Source: Alphaproteobacteria bacterium MarineAlpha10_Bin2 (GTDB lineage Bacteria > Pseudomonadota > Alphaproteobacteria > UBA828). From it: 9,916 bases of DNA. Position 1 is the stretch's first letter. Each line of letters opens with the position of its first letter. The notes under the pieces are model-generated. The model searched no databases and was not told the DNA's origin. It saw only the letters and a list, made by a program, of their open reading frames with translations. Position numbers and translations under genes: made by a program. Location of the stretch: assembly GCA_002937555.1 (NCBI GenBank), contig PTKB01000085.1, positions 1 to 9,916 on the forward strand. Direction: 5' to 3'. Positions 1-6,680 of the stretch are shown in pieces.

Positions 1-1
1 C

Positions 2-1348
2 GGCCTGATCGTCGTCAGCATTGCGCAAATCGGCAAACCGGTCGGGCGCTCCGACAGCTTTTTCCTCGGTAGCGGCGATCACATCGCCGGCGTGCGGGTA
101 GAGCTCGTGCCTTCGGATAGCCGCTCAGTACGCACTCAGGAATTGCTCAAGGCCTGGCGCGAGGAAACCCGCCTGATGGCCGGCATCGAGAGCTTTACCG
201 TGATCGAGGAGCAGTCCGGCCCGCCGGGGCGCGAGATTGATCTGCGCATCAGCGGCCAATCGCTTGACGACCTCAAGGCGGCGGCGCTCGAAGCGCGCGC
301 CCTGCTCGAGCGCTTTCCCGGCGTGAGCGACATCAACGACGACCTGCCCTACGGCAAACAGGAAGCGATTATCGAAGTAACGCCGCGCGGCCGCGCCCTC
401 GGCTTCACCACCGAAAGCGTCGGACGCCAAGTGCGCAACGCTTTCGAGGGCGCGATCGCCAAGCGCTTCGCCCGCGGCGACGAGGAAATCACCGTGCGCG
501 TGCTGTATGCCCGCGATTCGCTGAGCGAAGCGGATTTACGCGGCCTCTATCTGTTGAGCCCGAGCGGCCGGCAAGTAGCGCTCGCCGAAGTGGTGACATT
601 CCGCGAGAAAACCGGGTTCGCCCGCATCCGCCGCGAGGACGGGCTGAGGACGGCCAGCATCACGGCGGAGGTGGACGAGCGCGTCAACACCAGCGACGCG
701 GTCATCCAAGCCCTGGAGCAAGAGGGCTTGCACGCGCTGATGCGCCAATATGGCGCGAGTGCCGAATTCCGCGGCAAGGCGGAAGAGCAAGAGCGGACGA
801 TCGGAGATATGAAACTCGGCGCGCTGATCGCGCTGATCTCGATATACATGATTCTGGCGGCGATCTTCTCAAGCTATGTCCGCCCGCTGTTCGTCATGGC
901 GGTGATCCCCTTCGGCATCATCGGCGCGATATTGGGCCATCTCATCTTGGGCTACGACATTTCCGTTCTCAGTCTGGTCGCGCTGCTCGGCCTGTCCGGG
1001 ATCGTGGTCAATGATTCGATTATTCTGGTGCGCGCCATACAAATCCGCGCGGACGCCGGCGAAAGTATGATCGAAGCCATCATCGGCGGCGCACGCGACA
1101 GATTACGCGCGGTTATTTTGACGTCGGTCACGACGATGTTCGGGCTGTTGCCGCTTTTGTTCGAAACCAGCCTGCAGGCCCAGTTTCTCAAACCCATGGC
1201 GGTCACAATCGTCTTCGGCCTCATGGGTGCGACGATGATTGTGTTGGTTCTGGTGCCGGTGCTGCTGGCCGTGCAGGGCGATATCGCCGCCCTATTTGCG
1301 CGCTATTGGTCGTTTGGCGCGACGCGGCGGGAGAAACCCGGCGCTTAG
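2..1348 (+). CDS. RND-family efflux transporter, C-terminal part (5' end outside window)
   Basis: This is the C-terminal half of an inner-membrane RND (AcrB/MMPL-like) proton-driven exporter; the frame is open to the window edge, so the true start lies upstream and the GTG at 92 is only an internal codon. About 270 residues of periplasmic porter/docking domain come first (readable features include FPGVSDINDDLPYGKQE), followed by the last transmembrane block from about nt 810: LGALIALISIYMILAAIFSS, then the TM10-like segment GIVVNDSIILVR, the LRAVILTSVTTMFGLLPL segment typical of TM11, and a final hydrophobic helix with VLVPVLLAV. In AcrB the TM10 proton-relay position is Lys followed by Asn; here the aligned pair is Asn-Asp, a common variant outside the AcrB group. 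The substrate cannot be inferred. A membrane-fusion partner would be expected upstream, outside the window. The gene ends 5 bp from the convergent trkH-like gene. Confidence 0.9.
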   Translation, partial: GLIVVSIAQIGKPVGRSDSFFLGSGDHIAGVRVELVPSDSRSVRTQELLKAWREETRLMAGIESFTVIEEQSGPPGREIDLRISGQSLDDLKAAALEARALLERFPGVSDINDDLPYGKQEAIIEVTPRGRALGFTTESVGRQVRNAFEGAIAKRFARGDEEITVRVLYARDSLSEADLRGLYLLSPSGRQVALAEVVTFREKTGFARIRREDGLRTASITAEVDERVNTSDAVIQALEQEGLHALMRQYGASAEFRGKAEEQERTIGDMKLGALIALISIYMILAAIFSSYVRPLFVMAVIPFGIIGAILGHLILGYDISVLSLVALLGLSGIVVNDSIILVRAIQIRADAGESMIEAIIGGARDRLRAVILTSVTTMFGLLPLLFETSLQAQFLKPMAVTIVFGLMGATMIVLVLVPVLLAVQGDIAALFARYWSFGATRREKPGA

Positions 1349-1353
1349 CACGC

Positions 1354-2811
1354 TTAATCGCGCCAGAATGCCGGCACGATTAGGATCAACACCGTAAACA
1401 GTTCCAGGCGGCCCAATAGCATGCCAAATGAAAGCAGCCATTTGGCCGCTTCCGGCAGGGATTGAAATGTGCCGCTCGGGCCAATGATGGGACCGAGTCC
1501 GGGGCCGACATTGGCCAGCGCCGTGGCGGCGCCGGAAATGCTGGTGATGTAATCGAGCCCCATCAGCGATAGCCCCATGGCAAGAACGGCGAAGCTGACG
1601 ACGAAGAGGAAAAAGAAACCCATCACCGCACCGGGAACCGTCTCCGGTATGGGCCGATGATTGTACTTCATGGGAAAGACACCGTGCGGCTGGATCAAAT
1701 GCTGAATCTGCACCCGCGCGGTGGCGTACAGCACTTGAAAGCGAAACACCTTGATGCCGCCGGTTGTGCTGCCGGTACAGCCGCCGATGAACATCAGAAC
1801 GGTAAAGGCCGGCAAGGCAAAACTGCCCCACGTACCGAAATCGGCCGAGGAATAGCCGGTACCGGTCAAAATCGATATGGCGTTGAATGAGGCGTATCTG
1901 ACGGCATCGTCGATCGCCATTCCACCGGCCAGCCAGAGCCAGCCCGACAGCGCCAAAAGAGACACCAGCACGATACCCATGAACCAGCGCACTTGAGTGT
2001 CGCGCCACAGGCGCTTAGCGCCGCCGCGCACCGCTTGCAGATAGAGCACGAACGGCAGCGAGCCCAAGATCATGAAGACAATGGCAATGCCTTCGATCGC
2101 CGGGTTGTCGAACAATGCGAACGAGCGGTCGGAGGTCGAATAGCCGCCCGTGGCGATGGTGGTCATGCCGTGGCAGATTGCTTGGAAAGCGGTCATGCCG
2201 GCGAGCCAATAGGCCAGGGCGTTGATCACGGTCAGCGCCAGATAGACCAGGAAGATGGCGCCCGCGAGCTGCGCCGTGCGCGGCAATACGCGCTCCGACT
2301 GGTCCGAGGATTCGGCGCGGAACAACTGCATGCCGCCGATGCGGAGCATCGGCAGAATGGCGATCGCAGTGACGATGATGCCGATGCCGCCCAGCCATTG
2401 CAGCAGCGCCCGCCACAACAGGATTCCCGGAGGTGCGTTGTCGAGCCCGCTGATGACGGTGGAGCCCGTCGTGGTGAGGCCGGACATCGCCTCGAAATAG
2501 GCATCGCCGTAACTCAAGCCCAAATCGGAGAACACGAAGGGCAAAGCGGCGAACGCCGAAATGATGATCCAGCTGAAGGTGGTGAGGATGAACGCCTGCT
2601 TGACGGTCAGGTTGGCCTCGCCGGTGCGGTTGACGAGCGCCATGGCGACGCCGATGAACAGCGTGAACATGGCGGCGGCGAGAAACACCCGCCAATCCGG
2701 GTTTCCGGCAATACCGTCAGCCACCGCCGGCAACAGCATGGCCAGCGCGACCGTGGTGAGCAGCACCCCAATAACAAAGAAGATGGGGCGGAAATCCTTA
2801 ACCGAGCCCAT
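1354..2811 (-). CDS. trkH: TrkH/TrkG-family potassium uptake transmembrane subunit
   Basis: This encodes the membrane pore subunit of a Trk potassium uptake system, 485 aa, the usual length for TrkH. The four pore-loop repeats are all visible: filter 1 TTTGST at residues 113-118, filter 2 TGGYS at 221-225, filter 3 TGTGYS at 316-321 and filter 4 NVGPG at 434-438. The GGCTGSTTGGIKVFR stretch (343-357) corresponds to the intramembrane gating loop after filter 3, and the conserved GRLELFT is near the C-terminus (467-473). Hydrophobic segments cover most of the protein. The ATG start has GGAG 10 nt upstream. The family normally needs the cytosolic NAD/ATP-binding partner TrkA, which is not in this window. 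The gene is last in a co-directional run behind folE (77 bp gap) and converges with the RND gene. TrkG and KtrB are related, but length and motifs favour TrkH. Confidence 0.94.
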   Translation of the reverse strand: MGSVKDFRPIFFVIGVLLTTVALAMLLPAVADGIAGNPDWRVFLAAAMFTLFIGVAMALVNRTGEANLTVKQAFILTTFSWIIISAFAALPFVFSDLGLSYGDAYFEAMSGLTTTGSTVISGLDNAPPGILLWRALLQWLGGIGIIVTAIAILPMLRIGGMQLFRAESSDQSERVLPRTAQLAGAIFLVYLALTVINALAYWLAGMTAFQAICHGMTTIATGGYSTSDRSFALFDNPAIEGIAIVFMILGSLPFVLYLQAVRGGAKRLWRDTQVRWFMGIVLVSLLALSGWLWLAGGMAIDDAVRYASFNAISILTGTGYSSADFGTWGSFALPAFTVLMFIGGCTGSTTGGIKVFRFQVLYATARVQIQHLIQPHGVFPMKYNHRPIPETVPGAVMGFFFLFVVSFAVLAMGLSLMGLDYITSISGAATALANVGPGLGPIIGPSGTFQSLPEAAKWLLSFGMLLGRLELFTVLILIVPAFWRD

Positions 2812-2888
2812 TCAGAAAGTGCTCCAGCGTATGCGGAAGGAAACTTATGCGTGGTTCGGGGAATCGCCTGCCTGGCGGATGGAAGTCG

Positions 2889-3533
2889 TTAGTTCGCGGC
2901 CTTTCCGAGGGCATGTCCGATGAACCCGAGAAACTCGCGCCGGGTTTTCGGATCGGAGCGAAACGTCCCCAGCATGCGGCTGGTGACCATCATCACACCC
3001 TGTTTTTGGATGCCGCGTGTGGTCATGCAATGATGCGCCGCCTCGACCACGACGCCGACGCCGCGCGGATTGATGACCTCATTCAAGGCGTCGGCAATTT
3101 GCGCCGTCATCTTTTCCTGGATCTGCAAACGCCGGGCATAAACATTCACGATGCGCGCCAGCTTACTGATCCCGACGACGCTCTTATACGGCAGATAGCC
3201 GATATGCACGCGCCCGATGATGGGCGCCATGTGATGTTCGCAATGGGAGCTGATCTCGACATCCTTGAGCACCACCATTTCGTCATAGCCGTTGGTTTCC
3301 TCGAAGGTCCGCTTCAAGATTTCAACGGGGTCCTGGCCATAGCCGGAATAATATTCCTCATAGGAACGAACGACCCGGTCGGGCGTATCCACCAAACCCT
3401 CGCGGTCGGGATCGTCACCGGCCCATTTGATAAGCGTACGGACGGCGTCGCGCGCTTCCTCTCTGCTGGGTCGTCCCTCGACGGATGCGGTAGCGTCCGC
3501 CGGGCTGGAATCGTTTGCTACGTGTTTGCTCAA
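2889..3533 (-). CDS. folE: GTP cyclohydrolase I (type IA)
   Basis: This enzyme converts GTP to 7,8-dihydroneopterin triphosphate, the first step of folate (and tetrahydropterin) synthesis; it is a cytosolic homodecamer in known members. The 214-aa product carries the signature ISSHCEHHMAPIIGRVHIGY (94-113) and AAHHCMTTRGI (165-175). The zinc ligands expected for the zinc-dependent type are present as Cys98, His101 and Cys169. The helical N-terminal region with the conserved DREGLVDTPDRV is at 43-54. The first roughly 20 residues are a low-complexity extension. The start is TTG, chosen because a strong AGGAG lies 7 nt before it and no in-frame ATG precedes the conserved region. It follows apaG by 131 bp on the same strand, so it may have its own promoter. 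Confidence 0.96.
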   Translation of the reverse strand: MSKHVANDSSPADATASVEGRPSREEARDAVRTLIKWAGDDPDREGLVDTPDRVVRSYEEYYSGYGQDPVEILKRTFEETNGYDEMVVLKDVEISSHCEHHMAPIIGRVHIGYLPYKSVVGISKLARIVNVYARRLQIQEKMTAQIADALNEVINPRGVGVVVEAAHHCMTTRGIQKQGVMMVTSRMLGTFRSDPKTRREFLGFIGHALGKAAN

Positions 3534-3542
3534 AACACCACT

Positions 3543-3547
3543 CCTAT
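3543..3547 (-). promoter_or_regulatory. Shine-Dalgarno deciding the TTG start of folE
   Basis: On the minus strand the sequence reads AGGAG, 7 nt before TTG. This near-ideal ribosome binding site is what fixes the non-ATG start of folE; no ATG competes nearby in frame. Confidence 0.7.
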
Positions 3548-3607
3548 GGGCGAATAATATGCGGGGTACAACGCCTGTGCGGGGCTGGCAAGCGGCGGCG
3601 CGTGCAA

Positions 3608-3636
3608 TGTCTATCGCCTAATTCACTCGCTTGCAA
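3608..3636 (-). promoter_or_regulatory. Possible folE promoter
   Basis: The 131-bp apaG-folE gap holds a minus-strand TTGCAA (3636-3631), a 17-nt spacer and TAGACA (3613-3608), a weak sigma70-like pair. TTGCAA sits within a perfect 10-bp palindrome, GCTTGCAAGC (3629-3638). A second AT-rich hexamer, ATATTATTC (3560-3552), lies closer to the gene but has no good -35 at normal spacing. No other gene or strong terminator is visible in this gap. Confidence 0.2.
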
Positions 3637-3664
3637 GCCATCGCAGGCTAATTGCTAACCCGCT

Positions 3665-4093
3665 TCAATTGAGGCTCACCTGCTGATTGGGGTCATCCAG
3701 CGAAAACGTCGGAATCTCGGCCTCGAAACGCTCGCCGCCATCCACTTCCATTTCGTAATAGCCGGCCATGAAGCCCGACGGCGTCGACAATGGACAGCCG
3801 CTGGTATATTCGAAACTTTCACCAGGCGCCAATATCGGCTGCTCTCCGACCACCCCGGGGCCGCGCACTTCCTGGATTTTGCCCAACCCGTCGGTGATGC
3901 GCCAATAGCGGTTCAACAGCTGGACCGTCAGGCCACTCTGATTGTGAATGGTCACGTGATAGCCCCAGACATAGTGATTTTCATCCGGCTCGGATTGCTC
4001 GTCCAAGTAAAAAGGCCGAACGGTAATTTCGACCGAATTTGTCATTTGCTGATACATGATATCGCCCGTTACGCGCCGGCCTCCAAATTTCAC
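3665..4093 (-). CDS. apaG: ApaG domain protein (Co2+/Mg2+ efflux-associated protein ApaG)
   Basis: This is a small soluble beta-sandwich protein of the ApaG/DUF525 family; genetic data in enterobacteria connect it to Co2+ resistance and Mg2+ efflux, but its biochemical role is unsettled. Family hallmarks are visible: YVWGYHVTIHNQSG, VQLLNRYWRITDGLGK, the near-invariant VRGPGVVGEQPILAPGE, FEYTSGCPLSTPSG, and MAGYYEMEVDGG. The start given is GTG at 4093, giving 142 aa, because AGGAG lies 4 nt upstream. ATG codons at 4057 or 4045 would give 130 or 126 aa, closer to the usual ~125, but lack a well-placed ribosome binding site. It lies 59 bp downstream of metZ on the same strand, an arrangement I recall from other alphaproteobacteria, so co-transcription is likely, with a possible extra promoter in the gap. 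Confidence 0.93.
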   Translation of the reverse strand: MKFGGRRVTGDIMYQQMTNSVEITVRPFYLDEQSEPDENHYVWGYHVTIHNQSGLTVQLLNRYWRITDGLGKIQEVRGPGVVGEQPILAPGESFEYTSGCPLSTPSGFMAGYYEMEVDGGERFEAEIPTFSLDDPNQQVSLN

Positions 4094-4116
4094 GCTTCTC
4101 CTGCCGTGCGTTGGAA

Positions 4117-4146
4117 TAATATTGTGGCAAGCGCCCTATTTGTCCA
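4117..4146 (-). promoter_or_regulatory. Possible apaG-proximal promoter
   Basis: Within the metZ-apaG gap the minus strand reads TGGACA (4146-4141, one mismatch to TTGACA), an 18-nt spacer and ATATTA (4122-4117). This could give apaG transcription independent of the SAM-controlled metZ leader. The evidence is sequence resemblance only. Confidence 0.25.
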
Positions 4147-4152
4147 GTACCG

Positions 4153-5367
4153 CTAGTCATTGGCGCCGCTAAAAGCTTGGGAAATATCACTTTTTACGTC
4201 TTCGACATCCTCCAGCCCAACCGACAGGCGCACCAAGCCATCTCCGAGCCTGAGCGCCGCCCGTTCCTCAGGTTGCAAGCGCTGGTGTGTCGTCGTCGCA
4301 GGATGGGTAATCAGGCTTTTCGAATCGCCCAGATTGTTGGAGATATCGATCAGCCTGAGGCGGTTGAGAAACGAGAAAGCGGCTTCTTTACCGCCGGCAA
4401 TGTCGAAGCTGACGACGGTTCCGCCGGCGCTCATTTGACGTTCCGCCAAGGCATGTTGGGGATGACTAGGAAGGCCGGGATAGAGCACCCGTTCGATTTC
4501 GTTGCGGCCTTCTAGGAACGATGCAACGTCCAAAGCATTAGCGCACATGCGCTCCACTCTCAGCTCCAGTGTTTCAAGTCCCTTCAACAGGACCCAAGCG
4601 TTGAATGGGCTGAGCGACGGGCCGGTATGGCGCAGGAAAGGTAACAATTCGTCATCGACGAAAGCTTGGCTGGAAAGGATGGCGCCTCCCAAACAGCGGC
4701 CCTGCCCGTCGATATGTTTGGTTGCCGAATAAACCACGATATCGGCTCCAAGCTGCATTGCGGGCTGCAGCAGGGGCGTGGCGAACACGTTATCCACCAC
4801 CAGCCGAGCACCGACGTCGTGCGCCATGGCGGCGACCGCTTCCAGATCGATTATCTCGAGCCCGGGATTGGATGGCGATTCGAGAAAAACGCAGCGCGTG
4901 TCGGGACGAAATGCGGCGCGCCATTGATCCAGATCGGTGCCGTCGACGAGCGTCACCTCGATGCCGTAGCGCGGCAACAAATCGCTGACAATATAAAGAC
5001 AGGAGCCGAACAGGGCGCGTGAGGAAACGACGTGATCCCCGGCCCGCAATTGCGCCATCAGGGAGGCGAACACGGCGGCCATCCCGGTGCTGGTCGCTTT
5101 GCACGCCTCGGCGCCTTCGAGAAGCGCGAGGCGGCGCTCAAACATGGCGACGGTGGGGTTTCCGAAGCGCGAATAAACGAAGCCCGGCGCATCGCCCTTG
5201 AAGCGCGCCTCGGCCTCACCCGCATCTTCATAGACATAGCCCGAGGTCAGAAACATCGCCTCGCTGGTTTCGCCATGCGCCGAGCGCCGCGTGCCGCCGC
5301 GCACCAAGCGGGTCGCCCGGCGCCATTGTTCTTCCTGAGTTTCCGGACTGTCCGTGTGTTTCGCCAT
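4153..5367 (-). CDS. metZ: O-succinylhomoserine sulfhydrylase (Cys/Met-metabolism PLP enzyme)
   Basis: This is a PLP-dependent enzyme of the Cys/Met metabolism (cystathionine gamma-synthase) fold, predicted to make homocysteine directly from O-succinylhomoserine and sulfide in methionine synthesis. The 404-aa product shows the TRLVRGGTRRS N-terminus, GETSEAMFLTSGYVY (32-46), YSRFGNPT (65-72) for cofactor phosphate contact, the ESPSNPGLE segment, VVDNVFATP (190-198) with the pyridine-binding Asp, and the Schiff-base lysine Lys217 in SATKHIDGQGRCLGG. NLGDSKSLITHPATTTH (345-361) is the conserved substrate-side region. ATG 5367 is chosen because it matches the family N-terminus. The frame stays open another 100 codons upstream, but that stretch is the riboswitch leader and the end of the neighbouring gene. 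Cystathionine gamma-synthase is the main alternative; the SAM-II leader and the adjacent apaG favour MetZ. Confidence 0.93.
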   Translation of the reverse strand: MAKHTDSPETQEEQWRRATRLVRGGTRRSAHGETSEAMFLTSGYVYEDAGEAEARFKGDAPGFVYSRFGNPTVAMFERRLALLEGAEACKATSTGMAAVFASLMAQLRAGDHVVSSRALFGSCLYIVSDLLPRYGIEVTLVDGTDLDQWRAAFRPDTRCVFLESPSNPGLEIIDLEAVAAMAHDVGARLVVDNVFATPLLQPAMQLGADIVVYSATKHIDGQGRCLGGAILSSQAFVDDELLPFLRHTGPSLSPFNAWVLLKGLETLELRVERMCANALDVASFLEGRNEIERVLYPGLPSHPQHALAERQMSAGGTVVSFDIAGGKEAAFSFLNRLRLIDISNNLGDSKSLITHPATTTHQRLQPEERAALRLGDGLVRLSVGLEDVEDVKSDISQAFSGAND

Positions 5368-5383
5368 TGCGCAATACCCCAAT

Positions 5384-5411
5384 AAAAATCCCCGACCGAT
5401 CAAGGTCAGGG
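5384..5411 (-). terminator. Intrinsic terminator of the metZ leader (riboswitch expression platform)
   Basis: On the minus strand CCCTGACC (5411-5404) pairs with GGTCGGGG (5397-5390), an 8-bp stem with one T-G pair and a 6-nt loop, followed at once by A and five T (5388-5384). It lies between the SAM-II aptamer and the metZ start codon at 5367, so if it forms, transcription would stop before the gene. The 5' arm GACCTT (5407-5402) is the exact complement of AAGGTC (5431-5426) in the aptamer tail, giving a competing antiterminator helix. Confidence 0.75.
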
Positions 5412-5425
5412 CTCCTACGGGCATC

Positions 5426-5482
5426 GACCTTTTAGCGGTATGTTTTACGTGGCCGCAAGCCGGTCGGCTCAAATCGCCACGT
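5426..5482 (-). ncRNA. SAM-II riboswitch aptamer controlling metZ
   Basis: This short H-type pseudoknot RNA binds S-adenosylmethionine. On the minus strand P1 is a perfect 7-bp helix, ACGTGGC (5482-5476) with GCCACGT (5453-5447). The loop begins with GATTTGA (5475-5469), the hallmark SAM-II loop sequence, and later has CTTGC. The 3' tail carries the conserved CGCTAAA (5437-5431) followed by AGGTC. Loop GACC (5465-5462) is complementary to tail GGTC (5429-5426), and loop TTGCG faces tail CGCTA, which gives the pseudoknot. Spacing and order match known SAM-II elements, and the downstream gene is a classic SAM-II target. The leader continues into an intrinsic terminator 15 nt later. High SAM should therefore lower metZ expression. 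Confidence 0.93.
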
Positions 5483-5493
5483 CGTAAGCCACT

Positions 5494-5522
5494 GAAAAAG
5501 CATGTATCGCGCACGCCGTCAA
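5494..5522 (-). promoter_or_regulatory. Putative promoter of the SAM-II/metZ transcript
   Basis: Upstream of the aptamer the minus strand has TTGACG (5522-5517, five of six matches to TTGACA). A 17-nt spacer then leads to the T-rich TTTTTC (5499-5494), a poor -10. A start about 7 nt later would place the 5' end only a few bases before the aptamer, as expected for a riboswitch leader. It lies in the short space behind the stop codon of the radical SAM gene (5534). The -35 is good and the -10 is weak. Confidence 0.35.
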
Positions 5523-5533
5523 GAGGCGCGGCG

Positions 5534-6508
5534 TTAACTTTCTCCGGCTGTCGCGCTGCAGGCGCCGCCACCGAGAACGCAAAAGCGGGCGCAGTGCGGA
5601 TGATTGAGGCTGACCGGGCGCTTCGTCGCCGCCGCCAAGGTATCGCCAAGCTCGAATTCGCGCGCATACGGCAGCAGCGTGCAGGCGACCACCGCCGGCC
5701 GTGCCGCGCCCTTGCGGCGCACCACCATGCGCGATGTGGCGCACATCATGCTGGCCGCATCGACGCCCAACAGGCTCCAACAGGCGCTGGATATCTCGGC
5801 CACATCCCGCGCCGCATCCATTTCGGGGAAGAGCACCAGATGCTCCGGGTTTTGCGCATCCAGGGAGATATTATTGGCGGCGAACAACACCGCGAAACCG
5901 GCGCGCAGTTCCGCCTCGCTCTCATGCCAGAGGGTGCGGCCGGCCACGCTCAGGGAAAACCCCGACCGCGCCAGCCATAGGAATCCTTCCATCATACGCG
6001 GCCACGAGCCGGCGCCGCGCTCCACATCGTGCAGCGCTTCGCCGTAATGGTCGATCGAGACGCGAAGCACGAGATTTGCGCCGTAGTCGGCCTTGAGCGC
6101 GAGCAGACCTTCTTTGAATTTCAGCAGCGGGCGCATGGCGTTGGTCAGCACCAGAACGCGATAACCGTGCGACAGGCTGTCGCGCAGAAGATCGACAATT
6201 TGCGGATTCATGAACGGCTCACCGCCGGTGAAGCCGATTTCCTCGGCGCCCCATTCCGGCGCCTCCAACTCGTCCAAAAATTGCCGCAAATCGGCGCGGG
6301 TCAGATAGGACAGCCGGTCATTGCGCGGGCTCGATTCGATGTAACAATTGTCGCAGGTGACGTTGCACAGCGTACCGGTGTTGAACCACAGAGTACGCAG
6401 GCGATTGAACGCCACGCCGGCGCGCGGCCGGCCATCGGCGGTGCGCTCAGGATTCCTGAATTTTCGCGGATCCAAGAACGGGCTGTCGGGCGGCTCAGGC
6501 TGAAACAT
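5534..6508 (-). CDS. Radical SAM protein with Cys-rich C-terminal region, function unassigned
   Basis: The 324-aa product is a radical SAM enzyme: CX3CX2C cluster motif at Cys48, Cys52 and Cys55 (CNVTCDNC), followed by the SAM-contacting GFTGGEPF (92-99, GGEP at 95-98) and later strands such as VLVLTNAM and LVLRVSIDHY. Such proteins bind a 4Fe-4S cluster and cleave SAM to start radical chemistry. The C-terminal third has Cys256, Cys276, Cys306, Cys310 and Cys317 (HPHCARFCVLGGGACSA), which resembles a twitch/SPASM-type auxiliary-cluster domain; that is inference. Such domains are frequent in peptide-modifying or dehydrogenating radical SAM enzymes, but no small precursor peptide gene is visible nearby. 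The start is ATG 6508; an adjacent in-frame TTG at 6511 is possible. Neither has a strong ribosome binding site. It precedes the metZ leader by about 50 bp on the same strand. I do not recognise a named family. Confidence 0.88.
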   Translation of the reverse strand: MFQPEPPDSPFLDPRKFRNPERTADGRPRAGVAFNRLRTLWFNTGTLCNVTCDNCYIESSPRNDRLSYLTRADLRQFLDELEAPEWGAEEIGFTGGEPFMNPQIVDLLRDSLSHGYRVLVLTNAMRPLLKFKEGLLALKADYGANLVLRVSIDHYGEALHDVERGAGSWPRMMEGFLWLARSGFSLSVAGRTLWHESEAELRAGFAVLFAANNISLDAQNPEHLVLFPEMDAARDVAEISSACWSLLGVDAASMMCATSRMVVRRKGAARPAVVACTLLPYAREFELGDTLAAATKRPVSLNHPHCARFCVLGGGACSATAGES

Positions 6509-6555
6509 CAAATACTCGATCGGATTTGGCTACCGGCGCCGAATTCGCGCGGCAA

Positions 6556-6586
6556 ATTAGAATGCCAGCCCTACCGCAACAGGCAA
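6556..6586 (-). promoter_or_regulatory. Weak candidate promoter for the radical SAM gene
   Basis: In the 169-bp region between the radical SAM start (6508) and the tRNA (6681), the minus strand reads TTGCCT (6586-6581), a 19-nt spacer and TCTAAT (6561-6556). The spacer is longer than optimal. This region also holds the tRNA promoter; I see no additional gene in it. Confidence 0.18.
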
Positions 6587-6640
6587 AACAAAGGCAATAC
6601 AATTCTCGGTGTCTGGCGCCGCCCGTCGAACAGTCACGGC

Positions 6641-6669
6641 TTGCCTCGCGGGGGGTATATTCACTATCG
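6641..6669 (+). promoter_or_regulatory. Putative promoter of tRNA-Gly
   Basis: TTGCCT (6641-6646), a 17-nt spacer and CTATCG (6664-6669) stand upstream of the tRNA. A start about 7 nt after the -10 would leave a leader of only a few bases. A TATATT at 6656-6661 lacks a good -35 at normal spacing. Between -10 and gene, TATC and GATA form a short inverted repeat (6665-6674). Confidence 0.3.
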
Positions 6670-6680
6670 TGATACGGCAT

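Noticed and set aside
1340..1364. GGCGC/GCGCC inverted repeat between the convergent RND and trkH genes as a terminator
   Set aside because: The stem is only 5 bp with a 15-nt loop and no T tract on either side.
1993..2892. 299-aa open frame on the plus strand opposite the potassium transporter gene
   Set aside because: It mirrors the trkH coding frame, is full of Arg, His, Gln and Glu in a low-complexity way, and has no recognisable motif; TrkH motifs on the other strand are unambiguous.
5368..5667. A 100-residue N-terminal extension of MetZ (frame open to 5667)
   Set aside because: The extra stretch covers the riboswitch, its terminator and the 3' end of the radical SAM gene; family members begin near the ATG at 5367.
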